Of a stretch of DNA of 15,437 bases, positions 14,282 through 15,437 are shown piece after piece. The stretch's first letter is position 1; every line of letters starts with the position of its first letter. Position numbers and translations under genes: made by a program. Source of the stretch: Prevotellaceae bacterium (GTDB lineage Bacteria; Bacteroidota; Bacteroidia; Bacteroidales; UBA932); the NCBI GenBank assembly GCA_031257655.1, contig JAIROF010000037.1:1-15437 (forward strand), written 5' to 3'. The notes beneath the pieces are model-generated. The model was given only the letters and a program-made list of their open reading frames with translations. It was not told the origin of the DNA and ran no database searches.

Positions 14282-15265
14282 ATGAGGCACACCCCATTTT
14301 GCTTGCTGACCATTGCAGCGCTTTGCGCCGTTTCGTCGTGCATTGCGCCAAAGAAGTTTCAGGACTTGCAGGCGCAAAAGGCCGTTTGCGATGACAAAAA
14401 TGCGCAGCTCGAATCGGAAAATGAAGGCCTGCGAGCGCAAAATAAGCAGCTCGAAGCCCTCGGCGAAACCCAAAATACCCACCTGCTGCACCTTCAGGAC
14501 ACCATTGCCCAGCTGGCGGACGAGCGGCGCATGCTCAACAGCCGCTACGCCGACCTGATGAAGGCGCAGGAGGCGCTGCAAACGGGCAGCCGGCAGGAAA
14601 TCCGGAAGCTGCTCGAGCAAATTCAGCAAAATCAGGAAGCGCTGCTGCACAAGGAGAACCAGCTCTTCAGCGCTGAGCAGGCGCTCAACGAGCGGACGCT
14701 GGCCGTGCAGCAGCTGGAGGAGGAGCTCAACGAGCGCAACAAAAAGCTCATAGCCCTGCAGGATGCCCTCTTCCAGAAGGATTCCATCGCCAAGGCGCTG
14801 CGCAAGAAGGTGGCCGATGCGCTGCTTGGCTTTGAGGGAAAAGGCCTCACCGTTACCATGCGCGACGGAAAGGTGTACGTTTCGCTCGACGAAAAGCTGC
14901 TCTTTGCCTCGGGCAGCGCTACCGTGGACAAGCGCGGCGCGGAGGCTATCGGCAGCCTGTCGAAGGTGCTGGAGCAAAACCCCGACATCAACGTAACCAT
15001 TGAGGGGCATACCGACGACGTGCCCTACAAGGGCGCCGGCCAGCTGGTGGATAACTGGGATTTGAGCGTGAAGCGCGCCACCTCTGTGGTGCGCATTATG
15101 CTCAACGCTTCGACCATTGAGCAGTCGCGCGTAACGGCGGCAGGCAGGGCCGAGTTCGTCCCCCTGCAATCCGGAAAAACACCCGAAGCACGGCAGGCAA
15201 ACCGCCGCATCGAGGTCATCCTCGCCCCCAAGCTCGACGAAGTGCTGAAGATGTTGGAAAATTGA
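14282..15265 (+). CDS. OmpA-family lipoprotein with coiled coil (peptidoglycan-binding)
   Basis: The 327-residue protein begins with a short lipoprotein signal; the lipobox is VSSC with the modified cysteine at C20, so the mature protein is probably anchored to the outer membrane. Residues of about 25-185 are rich in Glu, Gln, Leu and Lys with heptad spacing and are most likely a long coiled coil. The C-terminal OmpA domain (about 190-315) shows LLFASGSATV, EGHTDDVPYK and NWDLSVKRATSV; D245 and R265 match the pair that binds diaminopimelate in OmpA-type domains, with a longer loop between. Its job is probably to tie the outer membrane to the cell wall. It diverges from dxs. A short degenerate stretch and then heptamer arrays follow its TGA stop. 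The family is clear, the specific role is not. Confidence 0.9.
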   Translation: MRHTPFCLLTIAALCAVSSCIAPKKFQDLQAQKAVCDDKNAQLESENEGLRAQNKQLEALGETQNTHLLHLQDTIAQLADERRMLNSRYADLMKAQEALQTGSRQEIRKLLEQIQQNQEALLHKENQLFSAEQALNERTLAVQQLEEELNERNKKLIALQDALFQKDSIAKALRKKVADALLGFEGKGLTVTMRDGKVYVSLDEKLLFASGSATVDKRGAEAIGSLSKVLEQNPDINVTIEGHTDDVPYKGAGQLVDNWDLSVKRATSVVRIMLNASTIEQSRVTAAGRAEFVPLQSGKTPEARQANRRIEVILAPKLDEVLKMLEN

Positions 15266-15285
15266 TGATGGGGGAAGTAGTTAGA

Positions 15286-15320
15286 GTAGTGAGTAGTGAG
15301 TAGTGAGTAGTGAGTAGTGA
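15286..15320 (+). repeat. Heptamer array (GTAGTGA)5 after the lipoprotein gene
   Basis: Five perfect units of GTAGTGA run from 15286 to 15320, preceded by a degenerate GTAGTTA at 15277. The unit holds both TAG and TGA on the strand of the gene and no stop triplet on the other strand. It runs directly into the next array with no gap. Confidence 0.9.
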
Positions 15321-15437
15321 ACTCTAAACTCTAAACTCTAAACTCTAAACTCTAAACTCTAAACTCTAAACTCTAAACTCTAAACTCTAAACTCTAAACT
15401 CTAAACTCTAAACTCTAAACTCTAAACTCTAAACTCT
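15321..15437 (+). repeat. Heptamer array (ACTCTAA)n, at least 16 perfect units, running off the window
   Basis: Sixteen perfect units of ACTCTAA (15321-15432) plus five more bases reach the window edge, so the array is longer. There is no change between units, unlike the older-looking arrays in the window, which suggests recent growth. The unit carries TAA. Confidence 0.95.

Noticed and set aside
15286..15437. Telomere-like end of a linear replicon
   Set aside because: ACTCTAA resembles a telomere heptamer in form only. Other internal arrays of the same period occur in the window, so a chromosome end is not indicated.

Overview
The window looks like part of a chromosome from an anaerobic member of the Bacteroidetes, probably Bacteroidales. 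Three observations support this. The promoters fit the Bacteroidetes pattern (TTTG, about 19 bases, then TAnnTTTG). Starts lack clear Shine-Dalgarno sequences. The core genes are a one-chain pyruvate:ferredoxin oxidoreductase, a 2-oxoacid:ferredoxin oxidoreductase beta subunit, HtpG, a peptidase E, DXS and an OmpA-type lipoprotein. The housekeeping genes are GC-rich, while the spaces between them are AT-rich and full of repeats. I cannot name a genus.

Layout: 1-113 is a palindromic element that cuts the end of a HEPN gene; the HEPN gene and its MNT nucleotidyltransferase partner lie on the minus strand (106-765). A small inverted-repeat element (821-955) separates them from the pyruvate:ferredoxin oxidoreductase gene (1313-4879, plus), which has a long structured leader. 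From 4877 to 5870 there is no convincing gene: it holds a heptamer array, a 54-bp repeat, a terminator, two more copies of the small mobile element and a cluster of GTCCC palindromes. An AbiEi-like antitoxin (5984-6703, plus) follows, with a palindromic operator and a wrecked AbiEii toxin. The minus-strand block 7142-11180 reads korB, pepE, htpG in the direction of transcription. Region 11181-12292 holds another mobile element copy, a nested palindrome of about 270 bp and a frameshifted MNT nucleotidyltransferase. dxs (minus) and an OmpA-type lipoprotein (plus) diverge from a shared control region near 14211-14249. The window ends inside a heptamer array.

How the genes work together: the two ferredoxin oxidoreductases belong to anaerobic 2-oxoacid metabolism, and DXS starts isoprenoid synthesis from pyruvate and glyceraldehyde 3-phosphate; all three use thiamine diphosphate. 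HtpG and PepE serve protein folding and peptide turnover, and the lipoprotein probably ties the outer membrane to peptidoglycan. The toxin-antitoxin genes are accessory, and all three loci show damage.

The most unusual signal is a set of arrays with an exact 7-bp period, each with a different unit, beginning at or just after the stop codons of four genes (PFOR, htpG, korB, ompA-like). For htpG and korB the stop codon itself lies inside the array. In all five arrays the unit, read in the direction of the gene, contains a stop triplet; because 7 is not divisible by 3, this closes every reading frame within 21 bases.
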